DNA of 64,000 nt from CAYQTL01 sp964420405 (GTDB lineage: Bacteria > Acidobacteriota > Thermoanaerobaculia > Thermoanaerobaculales > Sulfomarinibacteraceae), in NCBI GenBank assembly GCA_964420405.1, contig CAYQTL010000004.1, positions 62,001 through 126,000 of the forward strand, given 5' to 3'. Of this stretch, positions 24,568-32,702 are shown one piece after another. Every line of letters begins with the position of its first letter. Position 1 is the first letter of the stretch. The notes beneath the pieces were generated by a model. It did not search any database, had not been told where the DNA came from, and worked only from the letters and a program-made list of their open reading frames with translations. The translations under genes and the position numbers were made by a program.

Positions 24568-24972
24568 TCAGCCGTAGCGCTGGAGAGTCCGCCCCGTCGG
24601 CACGTACACGGCCGCCGGCTCGGACCCTCCCGTCGTCCTCACCTCGACCGTCGCGCGCTGGTACAGCCCTTCGGCGACACCCTCGTAGGCGTCCGTCCGT
24701 CGCCAGTCGTCGGCGTCGAGACCGCGGTACAGACGCCCCTCGACCACCGATCCCGCCTGCCGCACCAGCACCGGCCACGCGAGCCGATCGAGGGTCGCCA
24801 CCGCCCACCCCCGCAGTGACGCCGGCTCGGACGCCACCGGGTGCTCGAGCAGCCGCTCGAGGAACGCGGTGTCGAGCAGCGAGCCGTAGGTGAACAGCGG
24901 CAGCGGAGATCCCCCGCCGGGGTCCACCCCCGGCGACGCCGGCAACAGCCCCCGCGCCTCGTCGTCCGCCAT
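24568..24972 (-). CDS. Gamma-glutamylcyclotransferase-like (AIG2/GGCT) protein
   Basis: 134 residues. The fold is identified by FTYGSLLD (YGSL at 29-32, the substrate-binding loop), then GRLYRGLDADDW and DAYEGVAEGLYQR with the expected catalytic Glu97. Members release pyroglutamate from gamma-glutamyl amines or peptides, including glutathione breakdown. Start ATG 24972 is seven bases after a TAGGAT box; the alternative ATG 24981 overlaps that box and is less likely. First gene of the operon with the GT4 and SOUL genes. Confidence 0.82.
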   Translation of the reverse strand: MADDEARGLLPASPGVDPGGGSPLPLFTYGSLLDTAFLERLLEHPVASEPASLRGWAVATLDRLAWPVLVRQAGSVVEGRLYRGLDADDWRRTDAYEGVAEGLYQRATVEVRTTGGSEPAAVYVPTGRTLQRYG

Positions 24973-24979
24973 CGGACCC

Positions 24980-24985
24980 ATCCTA
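24980..24985 (-). promoter_or_regulatory. -10 box TAGGAT, leaderless GGCT-like gene
   Basis: On the minus strand TAGGAT is followed by GGGTCCG and ATG 24972, a seven-base gap. Confidence 0.5.
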
Positions 24986-25066
24986 CCCGCTCCGCCGCGA
25001 CGGAGCCGCCCCGACGACGCCAGCTCCCGGCTGGCACCGGCAGCCGGCTTCGAGCTCGCGGGCATT

Positions 25067-25189
25067 GCAGGCCGTCGCGGGCTTCCGTAGCGCCACCTTC
25101 CAGGTGGCATGCCTCGCAGGCCGCCGCAAGCTCTCGTAGCGCCACCTTCCAGGTGGCATGCCTCGCAGGCCGTCGCGGGCTCCCGCCTG
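25067..25189. repeat. 49-base tandem repeat with internal hairpin (2.5 copies)
   Basis: Unit 1 is 25067-25115, unit 2 is 25116-25164, and a third partial unit covers 25165-25189. Each full unit contains GCCACCTTCCAGGTGGC, a seven-base-pair stem with a three-base loop. It lies in the 530-base gap 24973-25502 before the histidine kinase gene. The rest of that gap is GC-rich with no convincing gene. TAGACT at 25417-25422 may be a -10 box for the kinase operon. Confidence 0.75.
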
Positions 25190-25502
25190 TCGATGCACCG
25201 GGCTCGGGCGTCTGCGTGCCGGCTGGCACCCCACCGGAGGGAGCGGTTGCGGTTGAGGCCACTGGGGGTCGAAGAGGGTGGGTGGGGTGGCCATCAACCG
25301 CCCGCTCATCCCGGGGGGTCGCCGGGCGCGACGCGCACGAGCAGGCCGGCGCGCTCCAGGCAGCCGGGGCTGCGGGCTGCCGTCAGCGCCCCGCTCCGCG
25401 CCGCGCGCTGCAGTGGTAGACTCCCCGTGCAGACGTGACACAGATCAGGACCTGCGCCCCGTCCACCGTCCGTCCCGGGACCGCCGCGGCGGAGCCCTCG
25501 CG

Positions 25503-26990
25503 ATGAAGCTGCTGCCCCGGGTCGTCCTCGTCGACGACGATCCGCGGCGGTCCGAGGTGGTGTCGCTCGTGATCCGCGGAGCGTTCGGCGACGCGCCCCT
25601 GACCGTCGCCAGCGACGGCGTCGCCCTCGCCCGCCGCCTCCACGAGGCCGCGATCGGTCTCGTCCTGCTCCGCGCCGGCCTGGCCTGGGCGCCGGTGGAC
25701 GAGGCTGCCGCGCTCCTGCGCGAAGCGCACCCCGACGCGGCCCTCGTCGTGCTGCTCGACCGGCTCGGTGAGGATCAGGTGGACGCGGCCCTCCGCGCCG
25801 GCGCCGACGGCGTGGTGTCCACCGACGGCGGCGGCCTCGCCCGGCTCCCGGAGGCGCTCCACACCGCCGTCTTCCGGGCCCGCCGACGGCGCCTCGCGGC
25901 CGGTCGTGACCACCCGTACCGCAGCCTGTTCCGATCCATGTCGCACGGCGCGTTCCTGGCGGACCGAGACGGCATCGTCCTCGAAGCGAACCGGGCGGCG
26001 GCCACTCTGCTCGGCGTCGACGGGCCCGAGCGCCTCGCCCGGCACGCGATCGGCGACCTGCTCGACGACCCCGCCTGCCGGACGGCGTGGCGCGACGGTC
26101 TGGCCGGACCGGCGGGAGCGGTCGAGCTCGAGGTCGCGATGCGGGCGCCCGGAGGCCCGCCGGTGCGCGTCCGCCTGCACGCCTGGCGCGTACCGGCCGC
26201 GGCCGACGGCGAGGACGCCGTCCACGGGACCCTCGAGGCCGCCGGACCGTCCGGATCGGAGCCGGTTGCCGGCCGGGACGACGGCCGCTCGTCAGCGGAG
26301 ATCGAGCAGCTCGCCTCGGCCATCTCCCACGACCTGCGGCAGTCGCTGCGGGTCGTCGACCGGTCCCTGGAGCTGCTCACCGGGTCGGCCGGCGACCGTC
26401 TCGGGCAGGACGAGGTCCGGCACGTGGAGCGCGCGCGCTCCGCCGCCACCGACCTCGACCGGCTGCTGGAGGGGATCCTGCGGTGGGCGAGGCTGCCGTC
26501 GCCCGGCGAGGGTCTCGGTCCGGTGGCGCTCGACCGCGTCCTCGACCGGGTGCTCGAGAGGCTCGAGGCGGAGCGCCGGGAGCGCGCCGCCACCATCGCC
26601 CGCGAGCCGCTGCCGACCGTCGCCGCCGACGAGAGCCAGATGGAGCTGCTGCTGCAGAACCTGCTCGACAACGCGCTCAAGTTCGGGGGTGACGAGCCGC
26701 CCAGGATCCACGTCTCGGCGCGCCGGGAGGACGGCGGCTGGAGGGTCTCGGTGGCGGACTCCGGCGTCGGTATCGAGCCCGCCGCCGCCGAGCGCGTGTT
26801 CGGGCTGTTCCAGCGCCAGGAGGGCTCACAGGAGACGCCGGGTCACGGCATCGGGCTCGCCGTCTGCCGCCGGATCGTCTCCGGACACGGCGGCCGGATC
26901 TGGGTCGAGTCGCGGCCCGGCGCCGGCGCGATCTTCCACTTCACGCTGCCCGACCGCGACGCGCCCGGCGCGGACGGAGGAGAGCCATGA
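25503..26990 (+). CDS. Hybrid-type histidine kinase with degenerate receiver, PAS and HisKA/HATPase domains
   Basis: 495 residues, no membrane segment, so cytoplasmic. Residues 1-125 have a receiver fold with the acidic triad start (VLVDDDP), but the phosphoacceptor position is Arg57 (LVLLRAGLAW), so it is a pseudo-receiver. A PAS domain covers about 138-245. HisKA has His276 in SAISHDLRQ. The ATPase domain has LLDNALKF (N box), ADSGVGI (G1) and GHGIGLAVCRR (G2). Autophosphorylation should work. The stop overlaps the start of the GGDEF-EAL gene (ATGA), so the pair probably form one pathway, with the receiver of the second protein as likely target. Confidence 0.92.
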   Translation: MKLLPRVVLVDDDPRRSEVVSLVIRGAFGDAPLTVASDGVALARRLHEAAIGLVLLRAGLAWAPVDEAAALLREAHPDAALVVLLDRLGEDQVDAALRAGADGVVSTDGGGLARLPEALHTAVFRARRRRLAAGRDHPYRSLFRSMSHGAFLADRDGIVLEANRAAATLLGVDGPERLARHAIGDLLDDPACRTAWRDGLAGPAGAVELEVAMRAPGGPPVRVRLHAWRVPAAADGEDAVHGTLEAAGPSGSEPVAGRDDGRSSAEIEQLASAISHDLRQSLRVVDRSLELLTGSAGDRLGQDEVRHVERARSAATDLDRLLEGILRWARLPSPGEGLGPVALDRVLDRVLERLEAERRERAATIAREPLPTVAADESQMELLLQNLLDNALKFGGDEPPRIHVSARREDGGWRVSVADSGVGIEPAAAERVFGLFQRQEGSQETPGHGIGLAVCRRIVSGHGGRIWVESRPGAGAIFHFTLPDRDAPGADGGEP

Positions 26991-29086
26991 GCGAGCCGCT
27001 GCGGATCCTCCTGATCGAGGACAGGGCGACCGACGCCGACCTGATCCGGGCGGAGCTCCGCGCCGTGCGCCGGCCACGCGTCGAGACCGAGCACCGCACG
27101 AGCCTCGGCGCGGGTCTGAAACGCCTCGACGACGGCGGCGTCGACCTCGTTCTGCTCGACTTCTCGCTGCCGGACAGCGAGGGGCTCGGGACCTACCACC
27201 GGGTCCGCGACGCCCACCCGGAGGTGCCGGTCATCGTCCTCACCGGCCTCGACGACGACGGCGTCGCCGCGGCGGCCGTCGGCGACGGCGCCCAGGACTA
27301 CCTGGTCAAGCGCGAGATGGACCACCGCGTGCTCGCCCGCGCGATCCGCTACGCCCTCGGCCGCCACCGGGCGGACGAGGCGCTGCGGCGCAGCGAGGAG
27401 CGGTACGCGCTCGCGGTCCGCGGCGCCAACGACGGCCTGTGGGACTGGGACGTGGCAGCCGGCCGGATCTACCTCTCGCCACGCTGGAAGCAGATGCTCG
27501 GCTACCGCCCCGACGAGCTCGACGATCGGCAGGACAGCTGGTTCGGCTGCGTCCATCCCGACGACGTGGGCGAGCTGCGCTCGGCGCTCGAGGTGCACTT
27601 CGCGGGCGCCGGCGACCGGTTCGAGCGCGAGCACCGGATGCGCCGCAGGGACGGTGGCGACGTGTGGGTCCTCACCCGCGGAGTCGTGGTGCGGGACCCC
27701 GCGGGGCGTGTGACCCGCATGGCGGGCTCCATGACCGACGTCGACGCCCGCAAGCGGGCCGAGGCGAAGCTGGTCCACGACGCGTTCCACGACGCCCTCA
27801 CCGGCCTCGCCAACCGGGCGCTGTTCGTCGACCGGATGGCGGTCGCCCAGGCGGCGTCGCTGCGCCGGTCGGGAGACCGGTTCGCGGTCCTCTTCCTCGA
27901 CCTGGACCGTTTCAAGAACGTCAACGACAGCCTCGGCCACGTCGTCGGCGACCGTCTGCTGCAGGCGATCGCCGCCCGCCTCCTCGACCTGGTCCGCCCC
28001 GGCGACACGGTCGCACGGCTCGGCGGCGACGAGTTCGCGGTCCTGGTCAACCGGATCGCCGATCCGTCCGACCCGATCCGGGTCGCGGAGCGGGTGCAGG
28101 ACGTGCTCGCCGAGCCGTTCCAGACGGCGGGTCACGAGGTGTTCGTCACCGCCTCCATCGGCATCGCCTACGGCGGCGGCGACGACAGTCTGTCGCCCGA
28201 GTCGCTGCTGCGGGACGCCGACATCGCCATGTACCGGGCCAAGGCCGCGGGCCGCGCCCAGTACGTGGTCTTCGACGACGAGATGCACCGCAGCGCGGTG
28301 CGGCTGCTGCGGCTGGAGACCGAGCTGCGGCGCGCGGTGGACACCGAGGCCTTCGTGATGCACTACCAGCCGATCGTCGACCTCGCCACCCACGAGATCG
28401 TCGGCTTCGAGGCGCTGGTGCGTTGGAACCACCCGGAGCGCGGGCTGGTGCCGCCGGCGGTGTTCATCGGCGTCGCAGAGGAGACCGGCCTGATCGTCCG
28501 GCTCGGCTGGTGGGTCCTCGAGCAGGCCTGCCGCCAGACCGTCGACTGGCAGCGACGCCACCCTTCGACGCCGCCCCTGTTCAGCAGCGTCAACTTCTCC
28601 GGCAAGCTGTTCGTCCAGCCGGACGTGGTCGAGCGCGTGACGGCGATTCTCGACGACACCGGCCTGCCGGCCACCAGCTTGCGGCTCGAGATCACCGAGA
28701 ACGTGGTCCTCGACCACGGTGACCGGGCGGTGACGCGCCTCGACGAGCTCCGGTCCCTCGGCGTGCAGCTGTCGGTGGACGACTTCGGCACCGGCTACTC
28801 GTCGCTCAGCTACCTGCAGCGGTTCCACTACGACTCGCTCAAGATCGACCGCTCGTTCGTCGCCCGCATCGGCTCGCCCAACGGCGAGTCCCAGGCGATC
28901 GTCGAGAGCATCCTCGCCCTCGCCGACTCCCTCGGAATCGGCGTTATCGCCGAGGGCGTCGAGACCGCCGAGCAGGCGGCCTGGCTGCGGAACCTGCGCT
29001 GTCCCCACGGCCAGGGTTTCTGGTTCGCCCGCCCGGTCGACGCCGACCGCGCCGAGGCGCTCCTTCGCACCGGCCTGCCGAGCTGA
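26987..29086 (+). CDS. REC-PAS-GGDEF-EAL cyclic-di-GMP turnover protein
   Basis: 699 residues. The receiver (1-130) has Asp58 in LVLLDFSLPD. A PAS domain (about 140-255; NDGLWDWDV, FGCVHPDDVGEL) is followed by GGDEF (about 265-430), with intact LGGDEF and an inhibitory-site RPGD five residues before it. EAL (about 440-695) has EALVRW, ITENVV and VDDFGTGYSS, all intact. It could both make and degrade cyclic-di-GMP, gated by phosphorylation from the overlapping kinase. The degenerate PilZ protein at 15072 is the only candidate effector in this window. Confidence 0.95.
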   Translation: MSEPLRILLIEDRATDADLIRAELRAVRRPRVETEHRTSLGAGLKRLDDGGVDLVLLDFSLPDSEGLGTYHRVRDAHPEVPVIVLTGLDDDGVAAAAVGDGAQDYLVKREMDHRVLARAIRYALGRHRADEALRRSEERYALAVRGANDGLWDWDVAAGRIYLSPRWKQMLGYRPDELDDRQDSWFGCVHPDDVGELRSALEVHFAGAGDRFEREHRMRRRDGGDVWVLTRGVVVRDPAGRVTRMAGSMTDVDARKRAEAKLVHDAFHDALTGLANRALFVDRMAVAQAASLRRSGDRFAVLFLDLDRFKNVNDSLGHVVGDRLLQAIAARLLDLVRPGDTVARLGGDEFAVLVNRIADPSDPIRVAERVQDVLAEPFQTAGHEVFVTASIGIAYGGGDDSLSPESLLRDADIAMYRAKAAGRAQYVVFDDEMHRSAVRLLRLETELRRAVDTEAFVMHYQPIVDLATHEIVGFEALVRWNHPERGLVPPAVFIGVAEETGLIVRLGWWVLEQACRQTVDWQRRHPSTPPLFSSVNFSGKLFVQPDVVERVTAILDDTGLPATSLRLEITENVVLDHGDRAVTRLDELRSLGVQLSVDDFGTGYSSLSYLQRFHYDSLKIDRSFVARIGSPNGESQAIVESILALADSLGIGVIAEGVETAEQAAWLRNLRCPHGQGFWFARPVDADRAEALLRTGLPS

Positions 29087-29113
29087 GCACCCGACACGAC
29101 GACAATCGCCGGC

Positions 29114-29440
29114 ATGATCCGACCGGTGCCGCCGTCCTGGCTTCGGCGCACACCGATCGCCCTCCCGGACAGATCGCGGTCCACATCGAGGTCGCGACCT
29201 CCGAGGACCTCCTCTCGCTGCTCATCCACGACGCCGTCCACGCGCTCGTGCTCCGGGCTCTGCTGCCGCCGGGACGCGCCCCGTCGCGGTGGCTGGACGA
29301 GAGGTTCGCCGACGACGTCGGCACCTCCACAGTGCGCACGCGCCGGCTCGAGCTGGGCGATCGCGCCGTCCCCCTGCCCGCTCGGCAGGTCGAACTCGGC
29401 GGCCGCCCACCGCACGTCGGCCGGCAGACCGGTATTCCAC
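29114..29440 (+). pseudogene. Frameshifted remnant of an unknown gene upstream of MoxR
   Basis: ATG 29114 sits seven bases after GACAAT, like the leaderless genes here. It reads MIRPVPPSWLRRTPIALPD and then turns Ser/Arg-rich. From about 29161 another frame is clearly coding-like by codon positions, with segments such as IAVHIEVATSEDLLSLLIHD and HALVLRALLPPGRAP, but it has no start codon of its own. A frameshift near 29165 would join them. The sense fades after about 29440. Family not recognised. Nothing else is seen in the 588-base gap 29087-29674. Confidence 0.4.
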
Positions 29441-29661
29441 GGCGGCTCGAGGGCGTGTCGGGCCGCCGCCAGGTCGCCGAGGCGACCGCACACCGCCGTC
29501 GGTGCCCGACGGACACGGGGATCCGGGGTGGAGGCGTCCCGCGTCGCGAGTCGAGCCACCCTCCTGCGCGCACGCTGCCAGCCTCCGCAGCTGCCGGCGT
29601 CACACGGCGGCGGGCGCCCGGGGGGTCCAACGCGGAATCCTCGGTGCCACGTCGCACGCCG

Positions 29662-29667
29662 TACAAT
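29662..29667 (+). promoter_or_regulatory. -10 box TACAAT, leaderless MoxR gene
   Basis: TACAAT ends seven bases before ATG 29675. The intervening GCCCCCC offers no Shine-Dalgarno. Confidence 0.6.
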
Positions 29668-29674
29668 GCCCCCC

Positions 29675-30511
29675 ATGACGCGAACCACCGAGATCGACGG
29701 CGTGACACTCCACCTCGCGCGGCCGGCCGCGCCGGCACCCGAGTGGGTCGGCCAGCGGGAGGTCCTGCTGCAGCTGCTGGCGGCCTGGACCTGCTTCTCC
29801 GAACGCGACCTGCCTCTCAACCCCCGGCTGCTCGGCAAGCCGGGGGTCGGCAAGACGACCCTCGCCTGCGCCGCGGCGCGGGAGCTCGGACGCGACACCT
29901 TCATCGTCCAGGCGACGATGGACACCCGCCCCGAGGACCTGATCGTCACGCCGGTGCTCGACCCGTCGGGCGGCGTCCGCTACATGGCCTCGCCGCTCGT
30001 CACCGCGATGGTCACGGGCGGCGTCTGCATCCTCGACGAGGGCAACCGGATGTCGGAGAAGTCGTGGGCCTCCCTCGCACCCCTGCTCGACCACCGCCGC
30101 AGCGTCGAGTCGGTCGTCGCCGGGGTCACGGTCCACGCCGCCGACGACTTCCGGTTCGTCACCACCATGAACGAGGACGCCTCGACCTACGAGATCCCGG
30201 AGTACATCCACTCGCGGCTGATGCCGCAGATCACCATCGACTTCCCCGACGAGGACGAGGAGCGGGCGATCCTCGAGGCCCAGGTGCCGGACGCCGAGGC
30301 CGAGGTGCTCGACTACGTGGCGGCGTTCCTCGTCGCGGCCCACGGCGCGGACCTGCGGTACTCGGTACGCGACGGCATCAACGTCGCCCGCTACGCCATG
30401 AAGCGGCTGCGCCGGGGCGAGGCGGCGACCGAGCTCGACGCCGTCGTCACCGCCCTCGAGCTCGCCCTCGGGGCCGATGAGGCGCAGCCGTTCCTGGAGC
30501 TGCTGCGGTGA
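29675..30511 (+). CDS. MoxR-family AAA+ ATPase
   Basis: 278 residues. Walker A is GKPGVGKT (54-61). Walker B is GGVCILDEGNRM (Asp121, Glu122). Sensor 1 is FVTTMNED. The C-terminal lid follows (LRYSVRDGINVARYAMKRL). MoxR ATPases act as chaperones that remodel or activate partner proteins, normally together with a VWA-domain protein. No VWA gene is adjacent. The following gene, 25 bases downstream on the same strand, is a large TraB-like protein and is the obvious partner. The start at 29675 is fixed by the promoter box. Confidence 0.92.
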   Translation: MTRTTEIDGVTLHLARPAAPAPEWVGQREVLLQLLAAWTCFSERDLPLNPRLLGKPGVGKTTLACAAARELGRDTFIVQATMDTRPEDLIVTPVLDPSGGVRYMASPLVTAMVTGGVCILDEGNRMSEKSWASLAPLLDHRRSVESVVAGVTVHAADDFRFVTTMNEDASTYEIPEYIHSRLMPQITIDFPDEDEERAILEAQVPDAEAEVLDYVAAFLVAAHGADLRYSVRDGINVARYAMKRLRRGEAATELDAVVTALELALGADEAQPFLELLR

Positions 30512-30536
30512 CCGGCCGGCGCGGTCCGGAGCGGCG

Positions 30537-32528
30537 GTGAACGACCTCGACCTCGAGGCCGTCGCACCGGCGGCGACCCCGGGGATCCGGATCGTCCCCG
30601 TGCTGCACGAGCGGGTCGACCTGGCGGCCCTGGTCCGCGCGGTCCTCGAGGCCGTCGACCCGGCCGCGGTCGCCGTCGAGCTGCCCACGACCCTCGCCGA
30701 CGCGGCGGCCCGCGCGGTGGCGCGGCTGCCGAAGCTGTCGGCGGTGGTGGCCGAGCCCGAAGGGGACGACGCCCTGGTGTGGGTGGTCTCCCCCGGCGAC
30801 CCGCTGGTGGAGGCGATGCGCTGGGCGGCCGAGCGCGACCGCACGGTGGTTCCCGTCGACCCCGACGTGGCCTACCACCACCGCCACCGCGACCCGCTGC
30901 CGGACCCGCACGTGCTGTGGACGCTCGGCCCGGCCCGCTGGGCCGCCACCGTCCGCGCCGCCGCCGGGCGGCGGCCGCCGTCCGACGCCGACCGGCTCCG
31001 CGAGCAGGGGATGGCGCACCACCTCCGCGAGGCCGCGGAACGGACCGACGGGACGATCGTCGCGCTCGTCGGCGCGGCCCACGCCGACCGGGTCGCCGCC
31101 GCCCTCTCCGGCCCGACCGCGCCGCCGCTGGCGCGGGTCCGGCGGTCGAGCGTGCTGCTGCGCCACGTCCATCCCGACAGCCTCACCGCGCTCATGCCCG
31201 ACCCGCCCCTCGCCCACGCCGTCTGGGAGGTGATCCGGGACGGCGCCGTGCCGGAGGAGGTGGCGGTGGGCGACGCGGTCGCCCCGCGGATGGAGCTGGT
31301 CCGGCACGGCCTCACCGTCATCGCCGGCGGCTTCGACGAGGACCGCGCCGCGCGCCGTCGCGCGCTGGTCGACTTCGCCGCCCACCACGCCGCGCGTCGG
31401 GCCTGGGGCGGCCGGCCCGCCCCGGATCGCGCCGCCCTGTCGCGCGCCGTGTGGCGTCTCGGCGCGGCGTCGTATGCCGAGCAGACGCGGGAGGAGACGG
31501 CGCCGTGGCAGCACCGGCTGTTCTTCGACGTCGCCCGGCGCTACGCCCGCATCCAGGGCCAGCTCGTCCCGGGCCTGTACGAGCTGGTGATGGCCGCCCG
31601 GGGCTGTGCGGACGACAACCTCGCGTGGGAGGTGTTCGACACCGCCCGCTGCTACCCCTGGCAGCAGGAGCGGGCCGAGATCGAGACCGCGCGGATCGAC
31701 GGCGACATGCTCGACCTCGGCACCCGCGCGATCCGGTTCCGGCGCCGGTTCTTCCGCGTCAAGCAGCGGCCGGTTCGGGTACCGGTCCGCCAGCGGCCCG
31801 AGGCCGACGATCCCCGCGACTGGCTCGAGGGGTTCGAGGGCGGGATGCTGTGCTCCTACCCGCCCGAGGACGTGGTGATCGAGGACTACGGCCGGTTCCT
31901 GCAGCGCAAGGCGGTGTCGGTGCTGTCGGCGGAGCGGACGCGCTCGGAGCCGTTCTCGACCTCGATGCTCGACGGGCTCGACCTTCGGGAGACCCTCGCC
32001 CACTGGTACGAGGGGCGCCCGTGGGTGCGCGAGCTCGGCCGCGTGGCCGGCGACGCCGGCTCGGTGGTCGTGATCTTCGACGAGGATCCCGGCGGCGACC
32101 TCTTCCCGTACCTGATGTCGTGGCTCGGGGAGCACGACCAGGAGTCGGACATGGCGTTCTACGCCACCGACCCGACGCGGCAGATCGTCGGCCCCGGCAT
32201 CATGCGGGCGACCCACGGCGGGTTCATGCTGACCTACCCGCCCGGGCGGCTCTTCGACGTCTGGCGCGACCCCGACTACCGGGAGGCACGATCCAAGTCC
32301 GAGGTCCTGCTGCTGGCCGCGATCGACTACAGCACCGAGAAGCTCGTGGTGCACGTCGCCGCCGCGCCGCCCCCCGAGCGCGTCAAGGCCCACGCCGCCC
32401 GCCAGCGCAAGCGGATCGTCCACATCCCCGTCGGCAGCCTCTCCCCCGTCACCCTGAAGAGGATCCGCGTCCTCCACATCCTCGCCGGTCACGACAAGCG
32501 CGCCGTCGCGCGGGACTACGTGTGGTAG
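30537..32528 (+). CDS. Large TraB-like protein of unknown function, MoxR partner
   Basis: 663 residues from GTG 30537, preceded by CGGAG. Residues ~15-200 resemble the TraB/ChaN-like fold: GIRIVPVLHERVDLAALVR, DPAAVAVELP, then VVPVDPDVAYHHRHRD and GTIVALVGAAHADRVAAAL, with conserved His, Glu and Asp positions. The remaining ~460 residues are not recognised. They include WQHRLFFDVARRYARIQGQL and FDEDPGGDLFPYLMSWLGEH, and a basic end (AARQRKRIVHIPVGSL). It has no signal peptide or membrane helix. The size, TraB-like start and MoxR neighbour recall the DUF5682-type members of MoxR ternary systems, but I cannot confirm membership. Confidence 0.75.
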   Translation: MNDLDLEAVAPAATPGIRIVPVLHERVDLAALVRAVLEAVDPAAVAVELPTTLADAAARAVARLPKLSAVVAEPEGDDALVWVVSPGDPLVEAMRWAAERDRTVVPVDPDVAYHHRHRDPLPDPHVLWTLGPARWAATVRAAAGRRPPSDADRLREQGMAHHLREAAERTDGTIVALVGAAHADRVAAALSGPTAPPLARVRRSSVLLRHVHPDSLTALMPDPPLAHAVWEVIRDGAVPEEVAVGDAVAPRMELVRHGLTVIAGGFDEDRAARRRALVDFAAHHAARRAWGGRPAPDRAALSRAVWRLGAASYAEQTREETAPWQHRLFFDVARRYARIQGQLVPGLYELVMAARGCADDNLAWEVFDTARCYPWQQERAEIETARIDGDMLDLGTRAIRFRRRFFRVKQRPVRVPVRQRPEADDPRDWLEGFEGGMLCSYPPEDVVIEDYGRFLQRKAVSVLSAERTRSEPFSTSMLDGLDLRETLAHWYEGRPWVRELGRVAGDAGSVVVIFDEDPGGDLFPYLMSWLGEHDQESDMAFYATDPTRQIVGPGIMRATHGGFMLTYPPGRLFDVWRDPDYREARSKSEVLLLAAIDYSTEKLVVHVAAAPPPERVKAHAARQRKRIVHIPVGSLSPVTLKRIRVLHILAGHDKRAVARDYVW

Positions 32529-32562
32529 GAAGACCCAGATCCCCCCTGCGCCGTACGACCGT

Positions 32563-32597
32563 CCGATCCCGTTCCCGATCCCGATCCCGTTCCCGAT
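32563..32597. repeat. CCCGAT/CCCGTT hexamer array, copy 3 (single arm)
   Basis: About six units lie in the 174-base convergent gap between the TraB-like gene and the thioredoxin-like lipoprotein gene. No partner arm is visible. Confidence 0.7.
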
Positions 32598-32702
32598 GGG
32601 CGTGACGGTCGCGACCTCGGCCCGAAGCGGGAGTCGTACCCCGCCAAGCGCATCGAGGTGCTCGCGCGGTGGGTCGGCGAACGGTGCGCCTCACCCCTCC
32701 CC

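Noticed and set aside
25067..25189. 49-base repeat as CRISPR or attachment site
   Set aside because: Direct tandem copies without spacers, and no integrase or cas gene nearby.
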